The position numbers and the translations under genes were made by a program. The notes beneath the pieces were generated by a model that saw nothing but the letters and a program-made list of their open reading frames with translations, had not been told where the DNA came from and made no database searches. Positions 8,350 to 17,338 of a stretch of DNA of 32,994 nucleotides are shown in pieces. Where the stretch lies: positions 1 through 32,994 of the forward strand of contig WVZK01000092.1 of the NCBI GenBank assembly GCA_011772475.1, read 5' to 3'. The stretch is from Candidatus Aminicenantota bacterium. GTDB lineage: Bacteria > Acidobacteriota > Aminicenantia > Aminicenantales > Aminicenantaceae. The number at the start of each line of letters is the position of its first letter. The stretch's first letter is position 1.

Positions 8350-10872
8350 TCACTGCATCTTAGGAAAAGCCTTAAAAAGAACCCTGCATTTTTTTACCCT
8401 TTCTTCAAGCGAAAGATCTTCAATAAGCGGAAAGATTACATCTCTAATATCTTTGGGCAGTATATTATCGAGAAGTTCGACAGCATAATCTATAGAATCC
8501 TTCGTTGCCGTCCTTATGTTCTGGTATGCTCTGAAAATATCCTCGTGAGGATAGATGAGCCCCAATAATTTAAAAATGTTCATCATTGAAGCGGCCAGAT
8601 CCTCTGACAATTTTCCGCTCATCTCTGGCCTCTTTACTTCAGATTTTGTTTCGTAAGAATTAATAAGAATCTGATAGTATCTCTTTATTTCTTTGAATAT
8701 CTTAGTCTTTATAATCTCCGCCTGGACCTGAATATCAGGCTGTCCAGAACGAATCCTATCCAAAGCATCTATGAGCTCATTATCCATATCTTCGTTTTCT
8801 TCTGCTAACTCCCAGGCTAATAAATCTGCAGAATCTTGAATAGGAATTCGAGCCAAAACTGAAGCCACTTCTTTCCGCAATCCAACATCCTCGTCATAAT
8901 CTCCCAAATAATCTGACAGAGTACCGACAATTCTTTCCCCATATTTTTCAAGAGCAGCAGAGGCATCTTCTCTCGTTAAAGGATTATCTAACTTGTAGAT
9001 TAAGCCAGGAACAAGCTCTCTTCTCTTTAGCCTTGCCGCGCTTTCAATTGCATATTTACTCACTTCTGGCGATTCATCTTCAAGGAGTTCTTCAAGTTTT
9101 TGAGCAAGCGGAGAATCAGATTCCATCAATCCTATGGCTTTGGCCACTTCCATCTTTGATGTCTTAGTTTCATTAGTCTTATCAACTAGGACTTTGTCAA
9201 TGTATCCTTTCATCACCTCTTGATAAACATCTAGGGACATTATCTCTTGAACCTCTTTTTCCAAGACTTCCTCGCCTAACATGTCATCCGTTTCAGGAAT
9301 TAAGGTTGTCTCCCCAGATTCAAATAAACCCCCTAATGAAGCGACTCTCCTTTCATCGGCTTTATAAGAGATTAATTTTCTCACTTCAGGAGTGAGCTTA
9401 TCTTGCTTAATCAAATCATAGAGATGCATGGCGTACAAAACTGAACTTCTTTCCCTGCTTTCTATCGTATCAAAGACTAATTTTGTATAATCCACATCCA
9501 TCTTTTCAGCCACCAATCTATCCCCTCTATCCCACTTCACATCTAATTTCTGTTTAACAATATTGGTATACTCTTTGCTTACTTTTAGGTTAAGTAGAAG
9601 CCATGCTCCGATAAAAATAACAGCAATAATGCTCACAAGTTGAACTTTATCTCTCCAATCCCACTGCCAATTTTCAGGGGGAAGAAAGATATAAACTAAA
9701 AACAAAAGTATCAAGGCCCCAACGCCTTTGGCAAATCTATTGAGAAACATATCGATAAATACCTTTGCTTTATACTTAAGCTCCGGCGAGATAGGGATAT
9801 AAAGTAGCTCCCGCACATACTGGTTAATAGAAAAAGAGAGACTCTTATCGCCAGCTTTGATAGCAAGAGCAAAAACAAAAATTTCAGGCCGATAGCCTAT
9901 TCCAAAAATACAAAGCAACAATACTAGAGGGAAGAGTAAAAGAGTAACGCGAATCCCATAGCGTTTAAGAATATTGCTGGACATAAATATTGATATGAAA
10001 AAAGGAATAACCAACAATGCTGCATGAAAAAATCCAAAAAATTCCAACTTTTCATCCATTCTCTCTATTTTAATGTCGATAACAGTCTTGGACTGCCAAT
10101 CAATAAATGTTGAAACAATAAATGTTAAAGTCACGACACCAGCCAGAAGTTTTAAATAATAATTTTTTCTCACTGTATTAAAACAATCTATGAAGCCAAC
10201 CTTAACCTGCTCTGCCCCCCTTTCTCTATGTTTATGATCTACCTTATCATCTGGAGGGGACTTTTTTCTCTGCCAAATGAATATATGATTTACGACAAAA
10301 ATACTGAGCACAAGCAATCCAGAGGCAATGATAAGAACAATATCGGGCATGTCTCTACCTAATAATCCCGTCAGCAAACCCCCTAAGATACCTCCAAAAA
10401 GTCCGCCACTACCAAAGAAGCCAATCAGCCTTTTGACTTCTCTCGGATTAAAAATATCATTCACTAATATCCAGAATTGGGTTATAAGGACCACAACAAA
10501 AGTGTTTGCCCACACCCAAAATGCGAGAGGCATCCAACTCAAATCCAGATTGAAAAGCCAGCGAGAAAGTAAACAGGTGAGAGCAAAAAATGTGACGCTT
10601 GAGATTATTAAGACGCGTCTCTGAATTCTAACTTGAAGCTTGGTATAAAAATGAACAAAAAAACCCATAAAAAGAGCTGTTAATAAGTAGGCATAAGGTA
10701 GTCTTGCAGATGTTAACTCAATTAAGTATTTTGCATCTCTATAGGGTTTAATAATGTAATACGGGAACATAATAAGAAAGAGATAAAGAAAAAGAAGGGA
10801 GGCAATGACTTCTTCGCCGGGTTTGATCTCTACAAAGCGCGATAGAACTCTATTGAGGAGGTTTTTTGCCAT
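8350..10872 (-). CDS. ATP/ADP translocase-like (Npt/NTT) membrane protein with C-terminal HEAT-like domain (tandem paralog)
   Basis: Paralogous over full length to the downstream gene: ITQFWILVNDIFNPREVKRLIGFFGSGGLFGG; KLVFDTIESRERSSVLYAMHLYDLIK. Confidence 0.75.
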   Translation of the reverse strand: MAKNLLNRVLSRFVEIKPGEEVIASLLFLYLFLIMFPYYIIKPYRDAKYLIELTSARLPYAYLLTALFMGFFVHFYTKLQVRIQRRVLIISSVTFFALTCLLSRWLFNLDLSWMPLAFWVWANTFVVVLITQFWILVNDIFNPREVKRLIGFFGSGGLFGGILGGLLTGLLGRDMPDIVLIIASGLLVLSIFVVNHIFIWQRKKSPPDDKVDHKHRERGAEQVKVGFIDCFNTVRKNYYLKLLAGVVTLTFIVSTFIDWQSKTVIDIKIERMDEKLEFFGFFHAALLVIPFFISIFMSSNILKRYGIRVTLLLFPLVLLLCIFGIGYRPEIFVFALAIKAGDKSLSFSINQYVRELLYIPISPELKYKAKVFIDMFLNRFAKGVGALILLFLVYIFLPPENWQWDWRDKVQLVSIIAVIFIGAWLLLNLKVSKEYTNIVKQKLDVKWDRGDRLVAEKMDVDYTKLVFDTIESRERSSVLYAMHLYDLIKQDKLTPEVRKLISYKADERRVASLGGLFESGETTLIPETDDMLGEEVLEKEVQEIMSLDVYQEVMKGYIDKVLVDKTNETKTSKMEVAKAIGLMESDSPLAQKLEELLEDESPEVSKYAIESAARLKRRELVPGLIYKLDNPLTREDASAALEKYGERIVGTLSDYLGDYDEDVGLRKEVASVLARIPIQDSADLLAWELAEENEDMDNELIDALDRIRSGQPDIQVQAEIIKTKIFKEIKRYYQILINSYETKSEVKRPEMSGKLSEDLAASMMNIFKLLGLIYPHEDIFRAYQNIRTATKDSIDYAVELLDNILPKDIRDVIFPLIEDLSLEERVKKCRVLFKAFPKMQ

Positions 10873-10904
10873 AAATTGACTCGACTATAAGAAGCTCGTG
10901 AAAG

Positions 10905-11255
10905 TTACTGATCCTTATTAAAGCTATCCAAGGCGACTTCTTCTTCGTCAAAAATTTCAAGCACTTTAGTTAGCATTGTGACTTGAAAGACGAGGTAGAG
11001 TTTCTTTGATATTTTTGCTATCTTCAGTTTCCCCCCTAGATTATGAGTAGAAATATAGCTGGCCAATATTTCCCCTACCCCGAAGCTATCGATAAAATCG
11101 ACATTCTGAAAATTGAGAAGTATGTTCCTTTTGCCGGCATCCAATTGATCTTTAACGAGCTGATGAAGAGTGAAATCGGTTACGTCCGATCTTCTTATCT
11201 CCCCCTCGATATCAAAAATAACAATATCTGTTTTTTCTCTTGTATTAATTTCCAT
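10905..11255 (-). CDS. STAS domain protein (anti-sigma factor antagonist, RsbV-like)
   Basis: 116 aa; NILLNFQNVDFIDSFGVGEILASY carries the STAS phosphosite-type DSFGVG motif. Confidence 0.85.
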   Translation of the reverse strand: MEINTREKTDIVIFDIEGEIRRSDVTDFTLHQLVKDQLDAGKRNILLNFQNVDFIDSFGVGEILASYISTHNLGGKLKIAKISKKLYLVFQVTMLTKVLEIFDEEEVALDSFNKDQ

Positions 11256-11487
11256 TTTTTCCCATCCTCTCTATTATCTTAATTTTCTCCTATTGAATAA
11301 TCTTCTGGATTGATTTTGATCCTTATCCGAGCACTTCCCCTTAACTCTATTCTCAATTATGAAATATCTTGGGGCTTTCCTTCTCCTTTCCTGCTGCAAC
11401 CAATTCTCTCCGACTATACCCTTAGCTTTTATCAAAAGAGAAATCTAAAGTCAATCCATTATTTGATGTTGTGGGGGTTGCTTTTTC

Positions 11488-11513
11488 TGTGGGTTTGATT
11501 CATCAAACCCACA
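11488..11513. repeat. Perfect 12-bp palindrome TGTGGGTTTGAT-TC-ATCAAACCCACA
   Basis: Arms read directly; followed on + strand by TTTTTTA. Same family as 5703..5720. Confidence 0.65.
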
Positions 11514-11580
11514 TTTTTTAGAAAAAAATATATTGATATTATCTATTTAAAGGAGTTGTTTTATCTGTAGCTGGGATTCA

Positions 11581-11934
11581 CTACTTTTCATTCAGTAAAA
11601 TTGTGACAAGGATGAATCTATAGAGTTTTGGCTTTTCTCTAAAATCAAGTTCAGTAAACTTTACGCCATATGATAAAACCTCTTCTTCTTCTCTCTCCCA
11701 GATAATGTTTCCATATATATTGATATTAATATCCTCAGGTAAGTTCAGGTTGAAAATCAAGTCCGTGCCTAGAGGAAACCGAATATTAGTTACGACACAC
11801 ATCCCATCAAGACTGATATTCTTTATATAACCTTTTGCCTTTTTTTCAACCTTGAAATCTTCCCATAGCTGGACGTTTACTCTAACCAAAACCCTTGGAG
11901 CTTTCCTTCTTTCCAATTTTTTCCGTTTTTGCAT
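11581..11934 (-). CDS. PilZ domain protein
   Basis: RRKAPRVLVRVNVQL (RxxxR) and NISLDGM ([D/N]xSxxG) PilZ c-di-GMP motifs. Confidence 0.85.
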   Translation of the reverse strand: MQKRKKLERRKAPRVLVRVNVQLWEDFKVEKKAKGYIKNISLDGMCVVTNIRFPLGTDLIFNLNLPEDININIYGNIIWEREEEEVLSYGVKFTELDFREKPKLYRFILVTILLNEK

Positions 11935-12059
11935 TTAAATTTCTCTTGTTACCTCAAGAGCTAAACAGATAGGAATCTTTTTTTCGCTTACAATGTTCCC
12001 CAGTCATCTTCACTATTAGCCAAAGGCATACAGTCGCTTCTAACCAACTGCCGCTAAAA

Positions 12060-12088
12060 CTTATAGCACACCAAAAATGCGATGTCAA
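12060..12088 (-). promoter_or_regulatory. sigma70-type promoter for the PilZ gene
   Basis: Minus strand TTGACA (12088..12083), 17-nt spacer, TATAAG (12065..12060). Confidence 0.6.
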
Positions 12089-12373
12089 AAACAAAATTCT
12101 AATATAAAAATAACAATAGCATTGGAAGGGAATGGAGATATTATTAAACATAAATTTGAAACCGCCCTTGAATTCCCCTGATAAGGCTTAAATCATAAGA
12201 GGAAATGTCTCTTTCCGAATATTATTTCCTTTCCCTATAAAGACAGAAGGTTTCTATTCATCAGACATTATTCCTTGACATTTAATATCATTAATTTACA
12301 TTATTAATGGTGAATTGAACTGGAAACGACGTAAACCCAATAAACATACTATGGTGAAACTCTGGAAAAAGCC

Positions 12374-13537
12374 ATGAAAAACGACGTTATTAAGTTAATG
12401 ATGAGAAAAACTAAAGCTATACTACTATTAGCCGTTCTCGCCTTCGCCTCTCTTGCCAATCTGTGTTCAGCTGATACACAGTGCGAATGGACTGGCATCG
12501 AAAAGATTGTAGCTGTGGGAGACATACACGGCGACTACCAGGCCTTCGTCGAAATTCTAAAAGGAACAGGATTAATAGATAAAAAACTCCATTGGACAGG
12601 TGGGAAGACTCACCTGGTTCAAATCGGGGATGTATTAGATAGAGGTGATTACGCCAAGGAAATTCTTGACCTGTTGATGCAACTGGAAAAAGAAGCAGAA
12701 GAAGCAGGAGGCATGGTTCATATGCTGATTGGCAATCATGAAGAACTAAATGTTACAGGCCTAATCTTTAACCGAGAAGAATTTACTACACGCCAACTTG
12801 TCTCTTTTCTTCCTGATGGGTACAGGGAGAAGCAAGTAAAAAGATTCAGAAAAATACTGGGAGACAATCCAACTACAGAAACAGGTCTGTATGCATCCTT
12901 AGATAGTGATTTAATCCCCTACTGGGAGAATATGTTTAACGAGGTGAAAGCAAGCCGCAGACATCCCGCTAGAAGGGAATACTTATACAATTTTAATAAG
13001 AAATACGGAAAATGGATCGTTAAACAAAATGCTGTAATTAAAATCAATAATATCGTATTTGCGCACGGGGGAGTCAGCGAGAGATTATCCAAATGGGAGC
13101 TAAAGAGAATAAATAATCGCCTTCGGTTAGAGTTAGAAGATCTGAGGCGGGCGGCGATGAATCAAACACGACCTAAGATTCAAGATTATCAGCGCCAAAT
13201 TGTTTATGCACCTGATGGGCCATACTGGTACAGGGGTTTTTATTTAATGGATGAAGATGAGAATAAAGACACCGTGGATACAATCCTAAAAAACCTCGGC
13301 GCTGAATACATGGTAATAGCCCATACTCCTCAGGTAATTAAGTCAAAGGAAGATATGCAGCTTTTTCAAGGAAGGATTTGGATAATCGATACTGGTATTT
13401 CAAAAATCTACAGAGAACACTTGCAGGGACGCCTCAGCGCCTTGATTATAAACAAAGGAGAATTCGATGTATGGGGGTTGGACAATGAAAAAAAAGAAAG
13501 CCTTAGCCATAATGATTCTTACATTCTTTTTCTCTGA
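12374..13537 (+). CDS. Secreted Shewanella-like PPP family phosphatase (metallophosphoesterase)
   Basis: Signal peptide MMRKTKAILLLAVLAFASLANLCSA; PPP motifs VGDIHGD, IGDVLDRGD, IGNHEE, FAHGG, WYRG, IAHTP. Confidence 0.85.
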   Translation: MKNDVIKLMMRKTKAILLLAVLAFASLANLCSADTQCEWTGIEKIVAVGDIHGDYQAFVEILKGTGLIDKKLHWTGGKTHLVQIGDVLDRGDYAKEILDLLMQLEKEAEEAGGMVHMLIGNHEELNVTGLIFNREEFTTRQLVSFLPDGYREKQVKRFRKILGDNPTTETGLYASLDSDLIPYWENMFNEVKASRRHPARREYLYNFNKKYGKWIVKQNAVIKINNIVFAHGGVSERLSKWELKRINNRLRLELEDLRRAAMNQTRPKIQDYQRQIVYAPDGPYWYRGFYLMDEDENKDTVDTILKNLGAEYMVIAHTPQVIKSKEDMQLFQGRIWIIDTGISKIYREHLQGRLSALIINKGEFDVWGLDNEKKESLSHNDSYILFL

Positions 13538-14276
13538 AGCCTGGTTTCACTCAAAATCACAAGCAGTTACTCAAGAAAATGAGAAGCAAAAAGAGCTGGA
13601 GAATTACTTAAGAACAGCTAAGATTGTATCTAAGAGGCGAGCAGGAGGCAGGGGAGAAAACTGGATAATAAGCCTGGACGATGGAAAAATTTCGAGCTAT
13701 GCATTCTATAAGCTTCTTGATGAAACTAGACCAGAGGCCCCTATCGGCGACAGCTATAAATACGGGATTGCTGCCTATGAGCTGGATAAACTCCTTGATC
13801 TTGGCTTAGTCCCTCCTGTCGTAGAAAGAGAAATAGAAGGCAGAAAAGGTTCGCTTCAGATATTCATCGAGGGCGCTCTATATGAAAGTGTCCGAAGGAT
13901 GAAGAATATTAAGCCACCAGAGCCTGAGAAGTTTAAAAATATTATGGAAGACTTAATTGTTTTTGAGAACTTGACTTGGTCCCCCTCCTATTGCGGAGAG
14001 AGAGAGCTGGACGATATCCTAATAATGCAGAGAGAGGACTGGAAAGTCTGGAGGGTTGACTTCTCTGAAGCCTTTCCCCCTTCACCAGAGCTAATCCCAG
14101 GATGCGAAATAACTGGCTGTTCCAAGAGGCTTTGTGAAAACCTGATAAAATTGAATGATGAAGCGATTAAAGCCAAGCTAAAGCCTTATCTAAATGATGA
14201 AGAAATGAGCATGTTGCTGAGAAGAAAAAAACTCATCGTTGAAAAGATCAAAAAACTAATTGCTGAAGAAGGGTAA
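13485..14276 (+). CDS. Secreted degenerate kinase-like protein (paralog of the genes at 17339 and 18250)
   Basis: Start MKKKKALAIMILTFFF (signal peptide) preferred over upstream ATG 13467; shared segments LRTAKIVSK, YGIAAYELDKLLDLGLVPPVVER, KGSLQIFI, WRVDFSEAF; the NxDRxxxN catalytic motif is not recognisable. Confidence 0.7.
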   Translation: MKKKKALAIMILTFFFSEAWFHSKSQAVTQENEKQKELENYLRTAKIVSKRRAGGRGENWIISLDDGKISSYAFYKLLDETRPEAPIGDSYKYGIAAYELDKLLDLGLVPPVVEREIEGRKGSLQIFIEGALYESVRRMKNIKPPEPEKFKNIMEDLIVFENLTWSPSYCGERELDDILIMQREDWKVWRVDFSEAFPPSPELIPGCEITGCSKRLCENLIKLNDEAIKAKLKPYLNDEEMSMLLRRKKLIVEKIKKLIAEEG

Positions 14277-14586
14277 GAATCCGTCTTTTTCTCTTAAGGT
14301 TACCTGATTTTGCGATAAAAAAAGACAAGATTCAATCTTGCAAATTCCTTTTATAAACAGCTAAATTTGCGCGACCAAAAATTGTGCAAACTACCATAAT
14401 CATAATTAAATCAATTTATTAAAAAAAGAAGTCACTTACTTTTCAACAAACTTATTCACAGAAATAGTGGAAAAGGAAAAGGCAAATTCGCCTGCTTTAG
14501 AATTTCCATAGCAAAAGCAATGAAATAAGCTGCATTTCTCCCCTACACGTTTCAAACGAAGCAACCTCTTTGACATAATAATTAGC

Positions 14587-14615
14587 TTGACAGCCGATTT
14601 TTATTCCAATATATT
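14587..14615 (+). promoter_or_regulatory. sigma70-type promoter for the third NTT-like gene
   Basis: TTGACA (14587..14592), 17-nt spacer, TATATT (14610..14615); about 140-nt leader to ATG 14755. Confidence 0.55.
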
Positions 14616-14754
14616 TCTCGTAAATTCAAGATATCTTAGATTGAAAAGTGGGCATTCTGAATTCATTTGTATTTTTGGTATGTCCGAGGTTCGCTTTAAA
14701 GAAGGAGAAAATATCCCAGCAGAAAACCAAGGGGAAATTTAAGGGGAGGAATCA

Positions 14755-16158
14755 ATGAAAAATTTGGGCAATGAAGAGATGGTGCAAACCGGGCAAAAAC
14801 CGCCTGGATTCGCTTATAAAATTCTCAGACTTTTCACAGTCGTCCATCCTGGCGAAGCTTTATCGGTTTTACTTTTAACGCTTAATGTATTTTTTCTCCT
14901 TACGGCCTATTACATCCTAAAACCAATAAGAGATGCCTTAATTGTTGAGGAGTGGGGTGCTAATATTAAACTTTATCTTAACGCTGTTGCAGCGGTTTTG
15001 CTGATATTTGTGGTTAAAATATTCAGCAGCATTGCTTCCAGGTTCCCACGTCAGAAATTAATCACATGGGTAACGCTCTTTTTCATTTCCAATATAGTAA
15101 TTTTCTATATTTTACATTTATCAGGTATTGGACCTGCAGTTTTTGGCATCGGTTTCTTTATTTGGGTAGGCATTTTTAACTTGGTCGTTATTGCTCAATT
15201 CTGGGGTTTTGCCAACGACTTATACACAGAGGAAGAAGGGAAACGCTTATTCCCTTTGATTGCTTTCGGAGCAGTCTTTGGAGGTTTTGCAGGAGGAATG
15301 ATAACTAGTTGGCTTGTGGAGCCTCTTGGAAAATATCAGCTGCTGCTTATATCAGGAGGATTACTGGGAATTTGTATTTTATTTACCTGGATTATTCATA
15401 GAAGAGAGATAAAAAGAATTGAGGCTAAGGTCTCTGAAGTTGGCCAGGAGGAAAAACTAAAGGTAGAAGTACATGAGAGACCCTTAGAAAAGGTAGGAGC
15501 ATTCCAGCTTCTCTTCAAAAATCGATATCTTCTCTACATCGGTTTTTTTGTTCTTTTGATGAACTTTATCAACACCAATGGTGTTTTTATACTAGACAAA
15601 GTAGGCGAAATCGCTGCAGCCAAAGCCACAGAAGCGGAATTTATGACTAAGTTTTATGCAAGCTTCTATAATATCCAGAATCTCTTCGCCATGTTCGTTC
15701 AGCTGTTCGTCGTATCTCGTGTCTTTAAATGGTTTGGAGTAAGAGTGGCGATCTTCATCCTTCCAGTTCTTGCTCTGGGAGGATATTTCTTTGTGGGCCT
15801 TGGAGCAGCTCTGGTATTGGTAAAATGGGTTAAAGCTTTGGAAAATGGTGCTGATTACTCGCTTGTGAACACAGCCCGGCATTCTCTGTTTCTAATCACT
15901 TCAAGAGAAGAAAAATACAAAGCCCAGGCCGTGACAAAAACCTTCTTCCATCGAGCAGGCGATGTGCTTGCTGCCGTGTTTGTTTTCTCATGTACAACTT
16001 TTCTAGCTTTTTTTACCATAGAGAATGTGGCGATGGTCAATGTTGTTCTGGTCTTGATCTGGATAACCATTTGCATTTTAATCTTCAAAGAGCACAAAAG
16101 ACTATCAGAGAAAAAAGCAGAGCTAGGCGTAGAATATTTGAAAACAGATGAAAAGTAG
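14755..16158 (+). CDS. Npt1/Npt2-type nucleotide transporter-like (ATP/ADP translocase family) protein, no HEAT extension
   Basis: 467 aa multi-TM; YYILKPIRDALIVEEWGANIK, VVIAQFWGFANDLYTEEEGKRLFPLIAFGAVFGGFAGG; RBS ggggagg upstream. Confidence 0.8.
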   Translation: MKNLGNEEMVQTGQKPPGFAYKILRLFTVVHPGEALSVLLLTLNVFFLLTAYYILKPIRDALIVEEWGANIKLYLNAVAAVLLIFVVKIFSSIASRFPRQKLITWVTLFFISNIVIFYILHLSGIGPAVFGIGFFIWVGIFNLVVIAQFWGFANDLYTEEEGKRLFPLIAFGAVFGGFAGGMITSWLVEPLGKYQLLLISGGLLGICILFTWIIHRREIKRIEAKVSEVGQEEKLKVEVHERPLEKVGAFQLLFKNRYLLYIGFFVLLMNFINTNGVFILDKVGEIAAAKATEAEFMTKFYASFYNIQNLFAMFVQLFVVSRVFKWFGVRVAIFILPVLALGGYFFVGLGAALVLVKWVKALENGADYSLVNTARHSLFLITSREEKYKAQAVTKTFFHRAGDVLAAVFVFSCTTFLAFFTIENVAMVNVVLVLIWITICILIFKEHKRLSEKKAELGVEYLKTDEK

Positions 16159-16178
16159 GACAGGCAAAGCAAGCAAAA

Positions 16179-17027
16179 TTAGCGCAGGTCTTTGATTTTG
16201 ATGATTCCCCCCTCGCCCTGAGCAATGTACAAATAGCCTTCTTCATCCTTGGCAAGACCTTCCTGGTTGTTCCCGAGGAAAGCATATTCCCTGATTAATT
16301 TCCCCTCAAGAGTTATCTCTACCAGGATGTTGTAAGCATCGCTGACAATGTTTAAATTCCCTGTTTTTCTATCATAATACATGCCTCCAGGATCATCCAT
16401 TTTGAACGGTAGAACCCGGATAATCCTGGCCTCGGCCTCCTCGCCTTGGCTCGACTCAAGGGGAACCAGAATTTCCACTATACAAGCAGGGTCCCATTGA
16501 TTGCCCGCATAGAAAGTCCCGCCTTCAGGATGATCTTTATCAGCGACAAAAGCAATTGATTCAATCCCCTGATCGTAGCCTTCCTGTTTTTGGAGAAAGT
16601 TAGGATTTCCCTGGAATTCTCTGTTTATAGGAAATATTCGGCTGACCTGTCTCTTTTCAGGATCAAATTCCAGGATGACGTCCTCCCCTTCTCTGACGAT
16701 GTATAGAAGCCCTGATTGATGATTGACTGTTATCCCTTCCAAATCCCCGGGAATTTTTAGTCTAAATACAGGGTTTCCGTCAGTCTTTATTTCAGTAATT
16801 TCTCCTTCATCACTCACGACAAAAAGAGTTTTTCTGAGGGGGTGAAAACAGATACCCGAAGGTTCCACAAAGCTTTGCTGGTCAATGTTTACTCCATACC
16901 CAGGAATTCCCAGCCAATCTGCAGGAAATCGGATCGTCGGTGAATTTTCTTCTGGCGAACAACTGGCTAACAAAATTAAAGCGCCAAGCAAAAAAAGCTT
17001 TATTTTCATTCCCAATCCTTTTTTCAT
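16179..17027 (-). CDS. SdiA-regulated (YjiK-like) beta-propeller lipoprotein
   Basis: Lipobox LLASC; VEPSGICFHPLRKTLFVVSDEGEITEI, GDLEGITV, GIESIAF, NQEGLAKDEEGYLYIAQ. Confidence 0.8.
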   Translation of the reverse strand: MKKGLGMKIKLFLLGALILLASCSPEENSPTIRFPADWLGIPGYGVNIDQQSFVEPSGICFHPLRKTLFVVSDEGEITEIKTDGNPVFRLKIPGDLEGITVNHQSGLLYIVREGEDVILEFDPEKRQVSRIFPINREFQGNPNFLQKQEGYDQGIESIAFVADKDHPEGGTFYAGNQWDPACIVEILVPLESSQGEEAEARIIRVLPFKMDDPGGMYYDRKTGNLNIVSDAYNILVEITLEGKLIREYAFLGNNQEGLAKDEEGYLYIAQGEGGIIKIKDLR

Positions 17028-17038
17028 TATAAGCCAAC

Positions 17039-17253
17039 GGGATCAGACTTGCAAAACTTGAGTTTTTGTCAAGAAATCAAGCAAAAGCTAGAACTTAAAG
17101 GTAATAAACAGAAGCTCAGTTCTGCAAGTTTTACGAGCCTCCCGCTAAATTACTAGCCTTGTCCAAGATTACATATAAAGGTCTCACCGCCATGGCCGCA
17201 AATTATCAAAGCTCAGGTTTTCCAAGTTTTGCAAGTTCTTCAAGCTTGATCCC
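17039..17253. repeat. ~215-bp segment bounded by imperfect inverted repeats of the GGGATCAGACTTGCAAAACTTG family
   Basis: 17039..17062 gggatcagacttgcaaaacttgag; region 17213..17253 reverse-complemented reads gggatcaagcttgaagaacttgcaaaacttggaaaacctgag. Confidence 0.5.
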
Positions 17254-17338
17254 AAATTTTTTGGTTTGATTTTTTTTAAAAATGTAATTATATTATTAGA
17301 AAAATTTGAGGGGCAGTGTGAAACATGGAGGAATAGAA

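Noticed and set aside
14326-14340. CAAGAT-TCA-ATCTTG hairpin after the pseudokinase gene as a terminator
   Set aside because: Only a 6-bp AT-rich stem without a clear T-run; too weak.
14616-14754. ~140-nt leader of the third NTT-like gene as a possible riboswitch
   Set aside because: No conserved riboswitch motif or strong multi-stem structure recognised by eye.
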